Below are positions 26,333-35,292 of a stretch of DNA of 64,000 bases, piece by piece. The position numbers were made by a program, and so were the translations under genes. The DNA lies in the NCBI RefSeq assembly GCF_002313155.2, contig NZ_NWFK02000001.1, positions 2,046,001-2,110,000 on the forward strand. The letters are read 5' to 3'. Under the pieces are notes generated by a model. It saw only the letters and a program-made list of their open reading frames with translations. It had not been told where the DNA came from and ran no database searches. Position 1 is the first letter of the stretch, and each line of letters starts with the position of its first letter. Source of the stretch: Psychrobacter sp. FDAARGOS_221 (GTDB lineage: Bacteria > Pseudomonadota > Gammaproteobacteria > Pseudomonadales > Moraxellaceae).

Positions 26333-27424
26333 CTAAATCTTCTGTAAATGGCTGCGGCTACCACTCATAGCATTGGTAACCGGTACCACAGAAGGTTCAG
26401 CCTTCGAAGCTGTCAGCCCTAGCTGTGCCATCAATCTGTCATCGTTGGATTGGCTTGCGTTGCCAGTGGTTAATAGTTTGTCACCATAAAAAAATGAGTT
26501 GGCGCCGGCCATAAATGCCAATGCCTGCTCAGAGTCAGATAAGCTTTCACGGCCTGCTGATAAGCGTACATAGCTTTTTGGGCAGCAAATACGAGTGACC
26601 GCAATGGTACGAATCCACTCTAATACCGGCAGCTCACCTTCGCTCAATACTTTATCGCCGAGAGGCGTGCCTTTAATCGGAACCAATAAATTCACTGGGA
26701 TAGACTCTGGCGGCACAGGCATGCTGGCAAGCTCATATACCCAGTCGACACGGTCTTCACGGGTTTCACCCATACCGACAATACTACCACTACATACGTT
26801 AATACCTGCATTACGTACGTTTTCGATGGTATCTAGGCGATCATCGTAGCTGCGGGTGCTGACCACTTCATCATAATAGCGACGTGAGGTATCTAGGTTG
26901 TGATTATAGTAATCAAGCCCAGCTTCAGCTAATTGTGCTGACTGCTCAGCATCCAACATACCTAAGGTCATACAAGTTTCCATACCCAAGGCTTTTACTT
27001 CTCTAATCAGCTCAGCAACATAAGGCATGTCTTTTTTACTGGGATGCTTCCACGCGGCGCCCATACAGAACCGTGATGAGCCAGAGGCTTTGGCGCGTCG
27101 TGCTGCTGCCAACACTTTATCCACTTCTAGGCGCTTTTCAGCTTGCAGTTTGGTTTTGTCACGATGATGTCCGGACTGTGAGCAATAACCACAGTCTTCA
27201 GGGCAATTGCCAGTTTTAATGGACAACAAGGTGCTGATTTGAACCTCATTTGCATTAAAGTGTTCACGATGAATGGTTTGCGCCTTTAATAGCAAGTCCA
27301 TAAAGGGCAGTTCAAATAGCTGCGAAATATACTCACGGGTTATGGGCGTGCTGTTGGGTGTCATAGTGGTCATCGTGTCATTATTAGCAGCGGTCGGCTG
27401 TGTCATTGTTGCCAAAGTCGTCAT
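26333..27424 (-). CDS. bioB: Biotin synthase
   Basis: BioB is a radical-SAM enzyme that inserts sulfur into dethiobiotin to make biotin. The 363-residue protein has the SAM cluster cysteines [10 protein letters not shown] (Cys74, Cys78, Cys81) and the second iron-sulfur cluster region, with further Cys and Arg residues in [28 protein letters not shown] and RLSAGRE. The first 28 residues are a low-complexity Met/Thr/Asn-rich extension. AAAGGA precedes the ATG at 27424. No other bio gene is next to it; upstream DNA has two dyads that may serve regulation. Confidence 0.96.
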   Translation of the reverse strand: MTTLATMTQPTAANNDTMTTMTPNSTPITREYISQLFELPFMDLLLKAQTIHREHFNANEVQISTLLSIKTGNCPEDCGYCSQSGHHRDKTKLQAEKRLEVDKVLAAARRAKASGSSRFCMGAAWKHPSKKDMPYVAELIREVKALGMETCMTLGMLDAEQSAQLAEAGLDYYNHNLDTSRRYYDEVVSTRSYDDRLDTIENVRNAGINVCSGSIVGMGETREDRVDWVYELASMPVPPESIPVNLLVPIKGTPLGDKVLSEGELPVLEWIRTIAVTRICCPKSYVRLSAGRESLSDSEQALAFMAGANSFFYGDKLLTTGNASQSNDDRLMAQLGLTASKAEPSVVPVTNAMSGSRSHLQKI

Positions 27425-27620
27425 TATACAATCCTTTGCAAATCAGGGGCATTCATATCAGCTTAAGGGTTTAAACCTAAGACTTTATGCGATGCCTCTG
27501 TTTTTTATTATTTTATAAAAATCAAATAACCCCGTCGACTTTACTAGGGGCTTAAAATTGGGCGCTTTTTAAACTTAAGCGCTAACAATCTAAGAGCGAG
27601 TCGCTTAAATTGATGTCTGT

Positions 27621-27632
27621 GTACAATTGTAC
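27621..27632. promoter_or_regulatory. Perfect 12-bp palindrome upstream of bioB
   Basis: GTACAATTGTAC is self-complementary and lies about 200 bp upstream of the bioB start. BirA and BioQ operators known elsewhere differ, so it is only a candidate operator. Confidence 0.35.
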
Positions 27633-27689
27633 CATTAATTCAATGTTGTCGTCTGTCAGCAGCTAACGTTGCTAAGCCTATTTTAGTCG

Positions 27690-27772
27690 TTGGTTTATTT
27701 GATACCGTATCGTAGATTTAGGTCAAATTTACGATAGTTTTACGGTATTAGATACTGTATTAAATCAACCAA
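27690..27772. repeat. Long imperfect inverted repeat upstream of bioB
   Basis: A left arm of 30 bases (27690-27719) pairs with a right arm split by an 18-base asymmetric insertion (27725-27772). The inner part TATCGTAGATTT (27708-27719) pairs with AAATTTACGATA (27725-27736) with one mismatch. The inserted 18 bases themselves carry a second copy of the CGGTAT arm. It may be a mobile-element relic or a large RNA stem. It lies between bioB and the SCP2 gene, directly beside the terminator at 27773-27811. Confidence 0.55.
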
Positions 27773-27811
27773 ACAAAAACGCCTAAGTAGCAGGCTGGCC
27801 ACTTAGGCGTA
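27773..27811 (-). terminator. Terminator of the SCP2-like gene
   Basis: ACGCCTAAGT and ACTTAGGCGT arms at 27779-27810 with an inner GC pair on each side. On the minus strand they are followed by TTTTTGTTTG. Confidence 0.8.
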
Positions 27812-27914
27812 TTATATCAACTAACAGATTTGCAGGTTGTTAGATTACTGATTTTTTCAGCGTGCTGATTAGCCTAACTACTTGATACTGATTGGCTCAT
27901 CTGACTCATGTTGA

Positions 27915-28421
27915 TTAGCGCTGGCGTTTGTTGGCGGCCATGCTGAGTACTTGTGAGGCTAAACCTTGCGCTTTTTCAGCAAAAGGACGTGCTTTTTCTA
28001 ATAATGGTTTTACTTCGTCTGGAACGGTTGGCACGATATGCTTCGCCAATTGTCCAAACCACATTAGCAAGCTGTAGTCACCTTCAACCGTCATTTCTTT
28101 GTCTTGGATAGCGCTCATAAACGCTGTGATATCACCAGAAGCTAAGAGCTTAACACCTGTCATAGAGTCTTTAAAATCAATGCGCAGACGTGGATCATTA
28201 GCTGAGCCAGCATATTGATTAAATGTCCCTTCATCGAACACATAATAACGAGCAATACCATCTGCAGAGCTACCAAACTCGATACTAACTTTACGATCTT
28301 CTAACAGTTGCTGAATCTCAGGATCGTCACTTTTGGCCAACATTGCTAGACGAATACCAACGGCAGTCAATAGGGCATCGAGGGGATTGGCTTTGACATT
28401 AAAAATAGGAAAAGTAAACAT
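27915..28421 (-). CDS. SCP2 sterol-binding-domain protein
   Basis: A protein of about 168 residues with an SCP2-like fold that may bind lipid. Motifs such as FGSSADGIARYYVFDEGTFNQY, LLASGDITAFMSAI and MTVEGDYSLLMWF fit the bacterial SCP2 group, which is often linked to ubiquinone or fatty-acid metabolism (UbiJ is a distant relative). The ATG at 28421 (with GGAC upstream) is preferred over the TTG at 28433. It ends in the terminator at 27773. The 28422-28818 interval upstream holds only the terminator at 28665 and promoter sequence. Confidence 0.78.
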   Translation of the reverse strand: MFTFPIFNVKANPLDALLTAVGIRLAMLAKSDDPEIQQLLEDRKVSIEFGSSADGIARYYVFDEGTFNQYAGSANDPRLRIDFKDSMTGVKLLASGDITAFMSAIQDKEMTVEGDYSLLMWFGQLAKHIVPTVPDEVKPLLEKARPFAEKAQGLASQVLSMAANKRQR

Positions 28422-28664
28422 GAGTGAGTCCAAATTAAAGGGTGAATGAAATAAGACTGAATATGATGTTTTTATAACGTGTTATGGCTAAACCTGCAAG
28501 TTTTTTAAGTATAGCTTTTAAATCACAGCTGTTGCAGTTTTTGTTGCGCTATTGATTGTGCTGTCATTGTAAAACAGTGGATTGTTATTTTGTATGTCAG
28601 TATGTCGCTTTTTTTGTCAATCAGTCATCACCTCGTTTATAAGTAGAAAGCTAGAGCTGATAAC

Positions 28665-28696
28665 AACAAACCCCATCATTTGACGGGGTTTGTTTT
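28665..28696. terminator. Terminator downstream of the membrane protein gene
   Basis: AACAAACCCC, a ten-base loop and GGGGTTTGTTTT, symmetric. It lies about 120 bp after the stop of the gene at 28819-29301 (minus strand). Confidence 0.85.
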
Positions 28697-28818
28697 ATAA
28701 TTTTTATTATTAATAGTTTTTATTAATTGCTAGTGTGTCGTGCTTAAGTCGTTAATTAGATTATTAAAACTTCGAGTGTTTAAAACGCTTCAAGCATTGA
28801 GTAATAAGTGACAGTGGT

Positions 28819-29301
28819 TTAGTTACGAAAGCGTGGCTTATAGTTATTGTAAATCGGGGTGTGCTCGATATATTTAGCTTGTTGTTTGCGCGTTTTGGCG
28901 GCTTTACGCAGCATAGCGACTTTATTAACAATAAGCTTAAACGCTGAGCGACGACTTAAAGGTTCAACGCCAGTACGCTTAACAGGGATAACTTGCTGCT
29001 GGGCACTGTATTGCTTATAGCGATAGCCAATAAAGGCAGCAATAGCGAGCCACGAGATGACCAGCGCGGCAGCATAACCGTAACCTCTGCTCATAGCCGT
29101 CATATTGACTAGGATGGATTGAATGCCTTCAACAACCACCCAATAACCCATGCCGGCGAATAGATAGCTAAGTAGATAACGACGGCCTGATAAGAAGGTC
29201 GCTAATAAGCCGATAACGAGTAGTACAAAGCCTAGTGTAGACCCCGTAAAAGCGCTCGAAGAGCCAGTGTGGCCAGTAGCCATAATGGTAAGAATTGCCA
29301 T
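28819..29301 (-). CDS. Membrane protein of unknown function
   Basis: A protein of about 160 residues with hydrophobic segments near residues 20-40, 43-60 and 75-95 and a basic, cytosolic C-terminal tail (many Lys and Arg). I do not recognise a family. The ATG at 29301 has GAGG eight bases upstream; a longer frame from 29337 does not have such a site. It stands alone, closed by the terminator at 28665. Confidence 0.65.
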   Translation of the reverse strand: MAILTIMATGHTGSSSAFTGSTLGFVLLVIGLLATFLSGRRYLLSYLFAGMGYWVVVEGIQSILVNMTAMSRGYGYAAALVISWLAIAAFIGYRYKQYSAQQQVIPVKRTGVEPLSRRSAFKLIVNKVAMLRKAAKTRKQQAKYIEHTPIYNNYKPRFRN

Positions 29302-29619
29302 GTTAATTGCCTCATGAACGGTCAACAGAGATAACAAAAAAGTGTGTCATCGGTGTCGATTGTTGCGATTGGTTACGTGTTATTATGCAGATGTTTTGTG
29401 AAAATACAAAGACTATCTGACGAACAGACGACAGCAGATGTCGTTTATTTTTATTAAAAAATTGACACAGGTTGCTAGGCTAGACCGTTCATAATGTCGC
29501 CAAAAAATTAAAATTTTAAGAAAATTGTAACCAACGTCAGTTTATGGGCAGGATTTAAAATTGAGAGCCGCTTTGAGCTGAATTCGCCAACATAAGCAGA
29601 AAAAATGAGCTCAGTAAAC

Positions 29620-29656
29620 AAAAAAACCAGACTCTATGGCCACATAAAGTCCGGTT
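29620..29656 (-). terminator. Terminator of serB
   Basis: On the minus strand AACCGGACTTTATG and CATAGAGTCTGGTT with a four-base loop are followed by TTTTTTTG. It lies about 80 bp after serB. The remaining sequence from 29302 holds the promoter of the gene at 28819-29301. Confidence 0.8.
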
Positions 29657-29738
29657 AATTAAACAAAAGTCGTGTTTTAACACTGATTTTCAAGTCGAAT
29701 TGACTGTTAAATAGTGGATTATCTTTGGTTATAACAGA

Positions 29739-31052
29739 TTAGCGTAAGTCTTGTGCTGAGTAACCTAATACGTAAAGCACGCCTTCAAGGCCAGTGGCAT
29801 TGATAGCCGCATCAGCACGTCCACGTACGATTGGCTTAGCGTGATAAGCAACACCCAAGTCAGCAATGGCCATCATCGGTAGGTCATTGGCACCGTCACC
29901 GACACAAATAACTTGGGCAGTACTGATGCCCATGCGCTCAGCCACTTGCTGCACCAAGCTCGCCTTGCGCTCGCCATTGATGATAGGCAGTCTCACATTA
30001 CCAGTCACCTGATCAGCCTCTATATCTAACTCGTTGGCATACACTTCATCAATACCAAGCTCTTGAGCAATACGCTCGGCAAAATAGGTAAAGCCGCCTG
30101 ACACCAATACTGTGTGATAGTCCAATGACTTTAAGGTTGCCATTAGGGTGCGAGCGCCTGCAGAGAAGGTCAAGCTTTGTTGAATCTCATCCAATACATC
30201 GGTAGACAAGCCTTCTAATAAAGCGACACGCTGACTAAATGAGGTATCAAAGTCAATCTCACCGCGCATTGCTGATTCAGTAATCTCGCTGACCTGATCG
30301 CCAATATTGGCATGCTTGGCCAACTCGACAATCACTTCTTGCTCAATTAAGGTTGAATCCATATCAAACACAGCGACTTTGTGAGGACGCAGCATTTTGG
30401 CCAATGAAACGATATGACAGTCAATTGCAGCGTCGCCGCCTAAGTTTTCTGTAATCGGTAGGGTAGCGATAAATTGACGCAGGTGTGAGGTCATGCCATC
30501 ATCTAGTAAGCGTGCTGCCGCTGCCTTTTTGCCAGGTTGCATGGTTGCTGTATCCGTCGGCATTAATACGTAACGATAAGTCAGTACTGGGGTCAAGCGG
30601 TCGCTACCACTGATGTCTTGCAGGGCATCGACAGTGTGCGTCACTCTAATAATCTGCCATGACGGGTTTTGACGTGCCCAGTCATCAATATGAGCTTCAA
30701 ACGCTGCCTTTTGATCGGTATCTGCATTGTCAGGGGTGATAAGCGCTTGTTTTTGCACCACTACTGACAAGGCAAACACTGGCAAGGTTTCTAATTGTTC
30801 GATCAGGCTTAGCGAGATTTGACCTGCTTGCTTTTCACGACACTGCAATTGAACGTCATCAAAGCGTAATTGTTGCGGCAATAAGTCGTTGGCTTTTTGT
30901 AAGGCAGTCAGCCAAGATTGCAAGTGTGCGGTCATACCGGGACCGAAGGTAGCAAAACTGGCCTTGCTTTGACCTTCATTGGTCACGTTAATATCCATTT
31001 GTGGTGTCAAATTAGACGTATTTTGGTAATTAGTTGTACTATTTTTTGTCAT
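29739..31052 (-). CDS. serB: Phosphoserine phosphatase
   Basis: SerB makes L-serine from phosphoserine. The 437-residue protein is longer than E. coli SerB (about 322). The HAD catalytic motif VAVFDMDSTLIEQEV has Asp230 and Asp232. The later motifs are VSGGFTYFAERIA and VGDGANDLPMMAIADLGVAYHAKP. The first 200 residues probably contain ACT-like regulatory domains and a poly-Thr/Asn stretch at the start. It is divergent from the YtjB-like gene, as serB is from smp/ytjB in E. coli. Confidence 0.95.
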   Translation of the reverse strand: MTKNSTTNYQNTSNLTPQMDINVTNEGQSKASFATFGPGMTAHLQSWLTALQKANDLLPQQLRFDDVQLQCREKQAGQISLSLIEQLETLPVFALSVVVQKQALITPDNADTDQKAAFEAHIDDWARQNPSWQIIRVTHTVDALQDISGSDRLTPVLTYRYVLMPTDTATMQPGKKAAAARLLDDGMTSHLRQFIATLPITENLGGDAAIDCHIVSLAKMLRPHKVAVFDMDSTLIEQEVIVELAKHANIGDQVSEITESAMRGEIDFDTSFSQRVALLEGLSTDVLDEIQQSLTFSAGARTLMATLKSLDYHTVLVSGGFTYFAERIAQELGIDEVYANELDIEADQVTGNVRLPIINGERKASLVQQVAERMGISTAQVICVGDGANDLPMMAIADLGVAYHAKPIVRGRADAAINATGLEGVLYVLGYSAQDLR

Positions 31053-31151
31053 GGTGAGCGATGCCTCTTGTAAGCGTAAGCAAGATTAGGAATAATAGAG
31101 CGTGCTGAAAAATCGCGCACCCCCTACCTATTAACAAAAGTTTAGCATAAC

Positions 31152-32636
31152 ATGACCTATTTAGCGCCACGGCAAGGCTTGTTTGCCATAATTATTCTTA
31201 TCAGCTTTTTTATACAGACGCTTTTACTGTTGATCAGTAGCAGTCAGCAAATTGATGAGCTAAAGATGCAAACAGGCGAGCGAATGTTGGTACAGCTTAT
31301 TGAAGAAGTAAAGCTGCCTTTATTGAGTAAAGACAAGGTGAGCTTGAGTGTCTTAACTGGGCGCTACACCAGTGAAAACAATGTTGCCAGTCTCACCATC
31401 AAAGACATCGATAACGAGGTGTTATTACAGACCGGGCAAGCTCAGATGCTAGAGGGTGATAATATCGAGCAATCGGTTATCTTAGGTGATACGGTGATTG
31501 GTTCGGTACAAATGACGCTGCGCAAAACCAGCAACGGTGAGATTATTGCCTCGCAGTGGATGTTCATCTTAGGGTCATTTATTACCCACTTGTTAATCTG
31601 GCTATTATACGGCTACATTGCGCGTCCAACACGGGCACAGCTTGCTGCCTTAAGTCGTGAAGTACAAGACTACCTGATTCATCAAAAACGCATCCCTGCG
31701 ACGCAACATCTGCCGTCGACAGCTGGGTTAGATACTGACAATGAGCAGACACAGTCAGGCGGCAGTATTCATGAGGCGCTTGGCCAATATATTAAGTCGC
31801 ACCAAGAAGGCGGTGAGCACGCTGATGTGCAGTCAGCAGAGACTCAGACGCAAGCTGGCGTGAATATCAATGCCGCGCTTGATGCCAATAGCAGTGATAA
31901 CGTTGAAAGTAGTATTAACAATGCTAACGCCAATGCCAATAGCAATGCTCAAGGTGCCACAGAAGACAGTGATGCCGCTAATGACACTCAAGCAGGCGCA
32001 TTAACCAGTAACAAGCCAAAAGCGTTAGCAGCCAATAGACCGTTAGATGTGGCCAGTGTTCAGATCCATTTTCATGATCCTAACTTATTGTTAAATACTT
32101 TGGCCTTTGAAAAGTCGACGCCATATTTTGCATTATGTACTCAGCTGCTACAGCGCACTATTGATGAACTGTTAAAGCAACCGATTTTATTTGGTATTAA
32201 GCTAAACAATAAGCCGGTATTTGATGAAAACGGAGCAACGGTTGAATTTATCGGTACTACCAGTCATAGTAAGGCAGGCTTAGCGGCTATGATGTTGGCC
32301 AAAGCGTATGTTATGCTCAATCAGGTGACTTACATTAAGCACCGTGAGTTGCAGCGTTTTGCGTTAGAAGTTATGGTTGGTGTTAGTGATAAAGAAAGCA
32401 GTGATAAGCTAGAGCAGTTGATGGTCAATAACGCCAAAGCCAATGATGTGTTAACGCTGTTACCGGTTGAAGGTATTAAGCAGCTGCGTGGCTTGATACA
32501 GTTAAGCAGCTTAAAAAATCCAACCACTGTCTATGAGCGTGATTGCGCTTATTTAGATGGGGTGAGTGATTCTATGATGCAGCGCTTGATTGATGTCAGA
32601 GATGCGGTATTACTGTCTGCATTAAGCGCCAATTAA
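31152..32636 (+). CDS. YtjB/Smp-like membrane protein with extended C-terminus
   Basis: A 494-residue membrane protein. An N-terminal helix (about residues 10-28), a periplasmic region of about 110 residues, and a second helix (about 138-158) give the two-helix layout of YtjB (Smp/AhpA), the gene beside serB in E. coli. Its periplasmic domain recalls that family, and the location agrees. The C-terminal 330 residues are much longer than YtjB: a disordered Ala/Asn/Gln/Ser-rich stretch to about residue 300, then a compact domain (about 300-490) that I do not recognise. No catalytic motif is seen. Confidence 0.6.
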   Translation: MTYLAPRQGLFAIIILISFFIQTLLLLISSSQQIDELKMQTGERMLVQLIEEVKLPLLSKDKVSLSVLTGRYTSENNVASLTIKDIDNEVLLQTGQAQMLEGDNIEQSVILGDTVIGSVQMTLRKTSNGEIIASQWMFILGSFITHLLIWLLYGYIARPTRAQLAALSREVQDYLIHQKRIPATQHLPSTAGLDTDNEQTQSGGSIHEALGQYIKSHQEGGEHADVQSAETQTQAGVNINAALDANSSDNVESSINNANANANSNAQGATEDSDAANDTQAGALTSNKPKALAANRPLDVASVQIHFHDPNLLLNTLAFEKSTPYFALCTQLLQRTIDELLKQPILFGIKLNNKPVFDENGATVEFIGTTSHSKAGLAAMMLAKAYVMLNQVTYIKHRELQRFALEVMVGVSDKESSDKLEQLMVNNAKANDVLTLLPVEGIKQLRGLIQLSSLKNPTTVYERDCAYLDGVSDSMMQRLIDVRDAVLLSALSAN

Positions 32637-32993
32637 TATGCTGCTGCTGGCTTAAAAAAGTAAAATTTTTGAGCCATTTTTAGAATAACTTTGATTATAG
32701 ATCAAGGACTTATGTGCCATTACGTGTTGTCTACTGTTCTTTAGCTATTGCCTAATTAAGCATGGCTGTATAGAATTCGACCCTTGATTCTGAGTGAGGC
32801 TGTTTTTACACTGATTTTTGATGGTTTTGGTGACTTAGTTCAATGTCATGAGAATAACATTGCATAACAATTGTTGAGGATTTAGACTAAGTCCTGGTTT
32901 TGGATTAACCAGAAGCCAGATGACAATCAGATAACAAGCAGAAACTAATAATTACTAGGTCAAATCAGGCCATTAAGATAAGAGGAAAATGAC
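32637..32993. other. Gene-free stretch
   Basis: About 357 bp upstream of the acidic protein gene. No gene or convincing dyad is seen; it presumably holds its promoter. Confidence 0.55.
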
Positions 32994-33251
32994 ATGAGTG
33001 ACAATGATCTTGATGATTTCGATGATGATAACTTTGAAGACGATGATGATGCCAAAAAGGTAGATGAAGTAGAGGCAGAAGCAGAAGCGGCTCGCTTAAC
33101 GAGCTTAGAAAAGCGTCGTTTAATCGATAATATGTTAGAAGAGAAGCGCTTGGCTCAAGAGCTTAAAGACGGCTTTGATGACGACTTCGATGATGACTTT
33201 GATGACGACGATTTTGATGACGACTTTGACGATGATTTAGAAGACGAATAA
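32994..33251 (+). CDS. Very acidic Asp/Phe-repeat small protein
   Basis: An 85-residue protein. The first 30 and last 26 residues are almost only Asp, Glu and Phe, the latter in the repeat DDDFDDDF. In between is a basic-hydrophobic helix of about 35 residues (LTSLEKRRLIDNMLEEKRLAQEL). The helix resembles the short acidic proteins called PA3496-family in Pseudomonas, but the match is only by recollection. AGAGGAAAATGAC precedes the start. The acidity may mean DNA mimicry or ion binding, which is inference. Confidence 0.7.
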   Translation: MSDNDLDDFDDDNFEDDDDAKKVDEVEAEAEAARLTSLEKRRLIDNMLEEKRLAQELKDGFDDDFDDDFDDDDFDDDFDDDLEDE

Positions 33252-33547
33252 TAGTAGCGGTTGGCTGGTGCTGGCCGCTTCTTTTGTTCATTGTCCTCTG
33301 TATTAGTCCTAATGTTTGCCAAGCCGTCAGCGTCATCTCCTTTCTTGCTTGATACTACTCCCTTTGTGATATCTTCCTAATTACGATTACAGCTTTAACG
33401 GTGCTTGTACTGTCATGTTGAAGTAAGCTGTTAATACTATGATAGCTTGATGATTCATCGTTCATCTATCAATCGTATGGCCATAATCACATCACCGCAT
33501 CACCATAAATAAATAGAATAACCATAAATTTAGTAAAAGAGACTACT

Positions 33548-34099
33548 ATGACCTTAGATGAGCTACTACACTTTTTAGATTCAGATGCAAACGAATTTGG
33601 ATTAGATTCTGTTGCTACCCACGGCTTTTTGACGGCGACAGTGGTTGGCAAACCTTTACCAAACTGGTTGTCACATCTGTTCGAAGGACAAGACAGCAAA
33701 GTCGATAAAGACGTTAAACAAGCCATTAAAGACTGGCGAGAAGCGTTACTAGAAGATTTACAAAGCGAAGAAGGCATTGCTTTGCCGTTAGAAGTGGATG
33801 ATGAGTCAGGTGAGATGGACTTTTCACCAGAGTCTGAGTTAACCGCTTGGTCAATTGGCTTTGTCGATGCCATGTATGGCGATGAAAATGTCGACTGGTT
33901 TAGCGATGATGAGATCAGTGAAGACGTGGCGATGCTAACCTTACCTATGATGGTATTTAGTGGCATTGACGCTGTTGATGGCGAAGAAGATGAAGATTTG
34001 GCGGCCATTCGCCAAGACGATGATGCACTGGCACAAATGGCCAACAGTATCGAAGCCAATTTAAGCGAACTTTTCTTGTTATTTAATACAGATGAGTAG
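33548..34099 (+). CDS. YecA/UPF0149 family protein
   Basis: A 183-residue protein with the UPF0149 pattern: LDSVATHGFLTATVVGKPLPNWLSHLFEG near the N-terminus, with helices throughout and strongly acidic overall. The family (YgfB/YecA) is of uncertain function. Unlike YecA it has no C-terminal SEC-C zinc motif, so it is closer to YgfB. It is followed after 28 bp by the first UPF0145 gene, so the two are likely cotranscribed. Confidence 0.8.
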   Translation: MTLDELLHFLDSDANEFGLDSVATHGFLTATVVGKPLPNWLSHLFEGQDSKVDKDVKQAIKDWREALLEDLQSEEGIALPLEVDDESGEMDFSPESELTAWSIGFVDAMYGDENVDWFSDDEISEDVAMLTLPMMVFSGIDAVDGEEDEDLAAIRQDDDALAQMANSIEANLSELFLLFNTDE

Positions 34100-34126
34100 C
34101 GTTAACACCTTACAAAAGAGTCAGAC

Positions 34127-34591
34127 ATGAGCGTGCAGTTATCCAATTTAGAACATTTACCCGGTTACACCATCACTGAGCGATTGGATGTGGTCTATGG
34201 CAGTACGGTGCGCTCAAAGCATGTGGGCAAAGATATTTTTGCCAGCTTGAAGAATATTGTCGGCGGTGAGTTGACCGCATACACTGAGCTGCTTGAAGAA
34301 TCACGTCAAGAAGCCATAGATAGAATGCTGGTAAAAGCCGAGGCGTTAGGCGCAGATGCCATTGTCGGCATTCGCTTTTCGACCTCAAGTATTGCTCAAG
34401 GTGCCTCTGAGCTATTCGTATATGGTACTGCAGTAAAAGCAGTGCCAGAGAGTCAAGCGAATCATCAGCTTGTAGCGGCTAATCCGGCTTTTTCTGTAAG
34501 CGCTGAGTCTCAATCGCCACATCCCGCACACGCAGCAACAGTCACCCCACCACCGATTCCGCCCATATCATCATCGACTGAATCTGATTAA
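34127..34591 (+). CDS. UPF0145 (YbjQ-like) protein, soluble copy
   Basis: A 154-residue protein of the YbjQ/UPF0145 family, a small pentameric fold of unknown function. Conserved residues are in LEHLPGYTITERLDVVYGSTVRSKHVGKDIFASLKNIVGGEL, EESRQEAIDRMLVKAEALGADAIVGIRF and ELFVYGTAVKA. The C-terminal 45 residues are a Pro/Ser/His-rich tail. It follows the YecA-like gene and precedes a membrane-bound paralog after 92 bp. Confidence 0.88.
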   Translation: MSVQLSNLEHLPGYTITERLDVVYGSTVRSKHVGKDIFASLKNIVGGELTAYTELLEESRQEAIDRMLVKAEALGADAIVGIRFSTSSIAQGASELFVYGTAVKAVPESQANHQLVAANPAFSVSAESQSPHPAHAATVTPPPIPPISSSTESD

Positions 34592-34683
34592 ATTTGATGT
34601 ATAAGATAACGCTTAAGATAAGCGTATGCTGAAAGGAGAAGGGCGGTGACAGTGGGTAGAGTGTACAAGCAGGCAGATAAACG

Positions 34684-35184
34684 ATGGATGTGATTATTGA
34701 TTTTTTGATTAATAATGGCGTTTTTATTGGACTGTTTTTTATCGGTTGGTTTTTTGGCCGTTACAATGAACGTGATCATTTCAAAACCTTAGCCATCGCT
34801 GAAAAAGAGCTCGGTCATATTGTGGTCTCTAGCGAACGTTTTTATCAGCCAAAGATTGCTGATGACACTCAAGGCGAGCTGGTCATGGGCAGTGTGGTCA
34901 TCGCCCAAGATTATTTCAAAATGATTATTGCCAGCATCTTTAACTTGTTTGGTAAAAACCTAGTCACTTACGAAAGCTTGCTTGATCGTGCCCGCCGTGA
35001 AGCGATTGTGCGTATGAAGTTAGAGGCGAGCTTTAGAGGTTATAACCAAATATTTGGCGTGCGTTTGGAAGTTACTAGCATTAATCTGACTGGTAGTATG
35101 GTTGAGGCCATTGCTTATGGCACCGCGGTATATGCGGTTGATAATCCGAAGATACCACCGCCGCTACCGAGCCTAACGTCTTAA
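34684..35184 (+). CDS. UPF0145-like protein with an N-terminal membrane helix
   Basis: A 166-residue paralog of the protein just upstream, with one membrane helix at about residues 6-24 in front of the UPF0145 domain. The alignment to the first copy is in VVSSERFYQ / VTYESLLDRARREAIVRMKLEA / EAIAYGTAVYAVD. The first copy has no helix, so the two are a soluble and membrane-tethered pair. The family is of unknown function; membrane tethering could localise a partner complex. Confidence 0.8.
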   Translation: MDVIIDFLINNGVFIGLFFIGWFFGRYNERDHFKTLAIAEKELGHIVVSSERFYQPKIADDTQGELVMGSVVIAQDYFKMIIASIFNLFGKNLVTYESLLDRARREAIVRMKLEASFRGYNQIFGVRLEVTSINLTGSMVEAIAYGTAVYAVDNPKIPPPLPSLTS

Positions 35185-35292
35185 TAGTTTTAGCACAGCA
35201 GCGACTTAATACAGGACCAGCCCAATCTAGAGTTTCATCTGAATACAGACAGCAGTCTAATAACCTCAACTGGCTATCAGTCAAGTTTGGTA

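Noticed and set aside
33256..33279. A possible terminator (AGCGG/CCGCT) after the acidic protein gene
   Set aside because: The stem is only five bases with a long loop and a poor T-run.
33487..34059. A 190-codon minus-strand frame rich in Ser
   Set aside because: It is antisense to the YecA-like gene. The Ser-richness comes from the acidic codons on the other strand.
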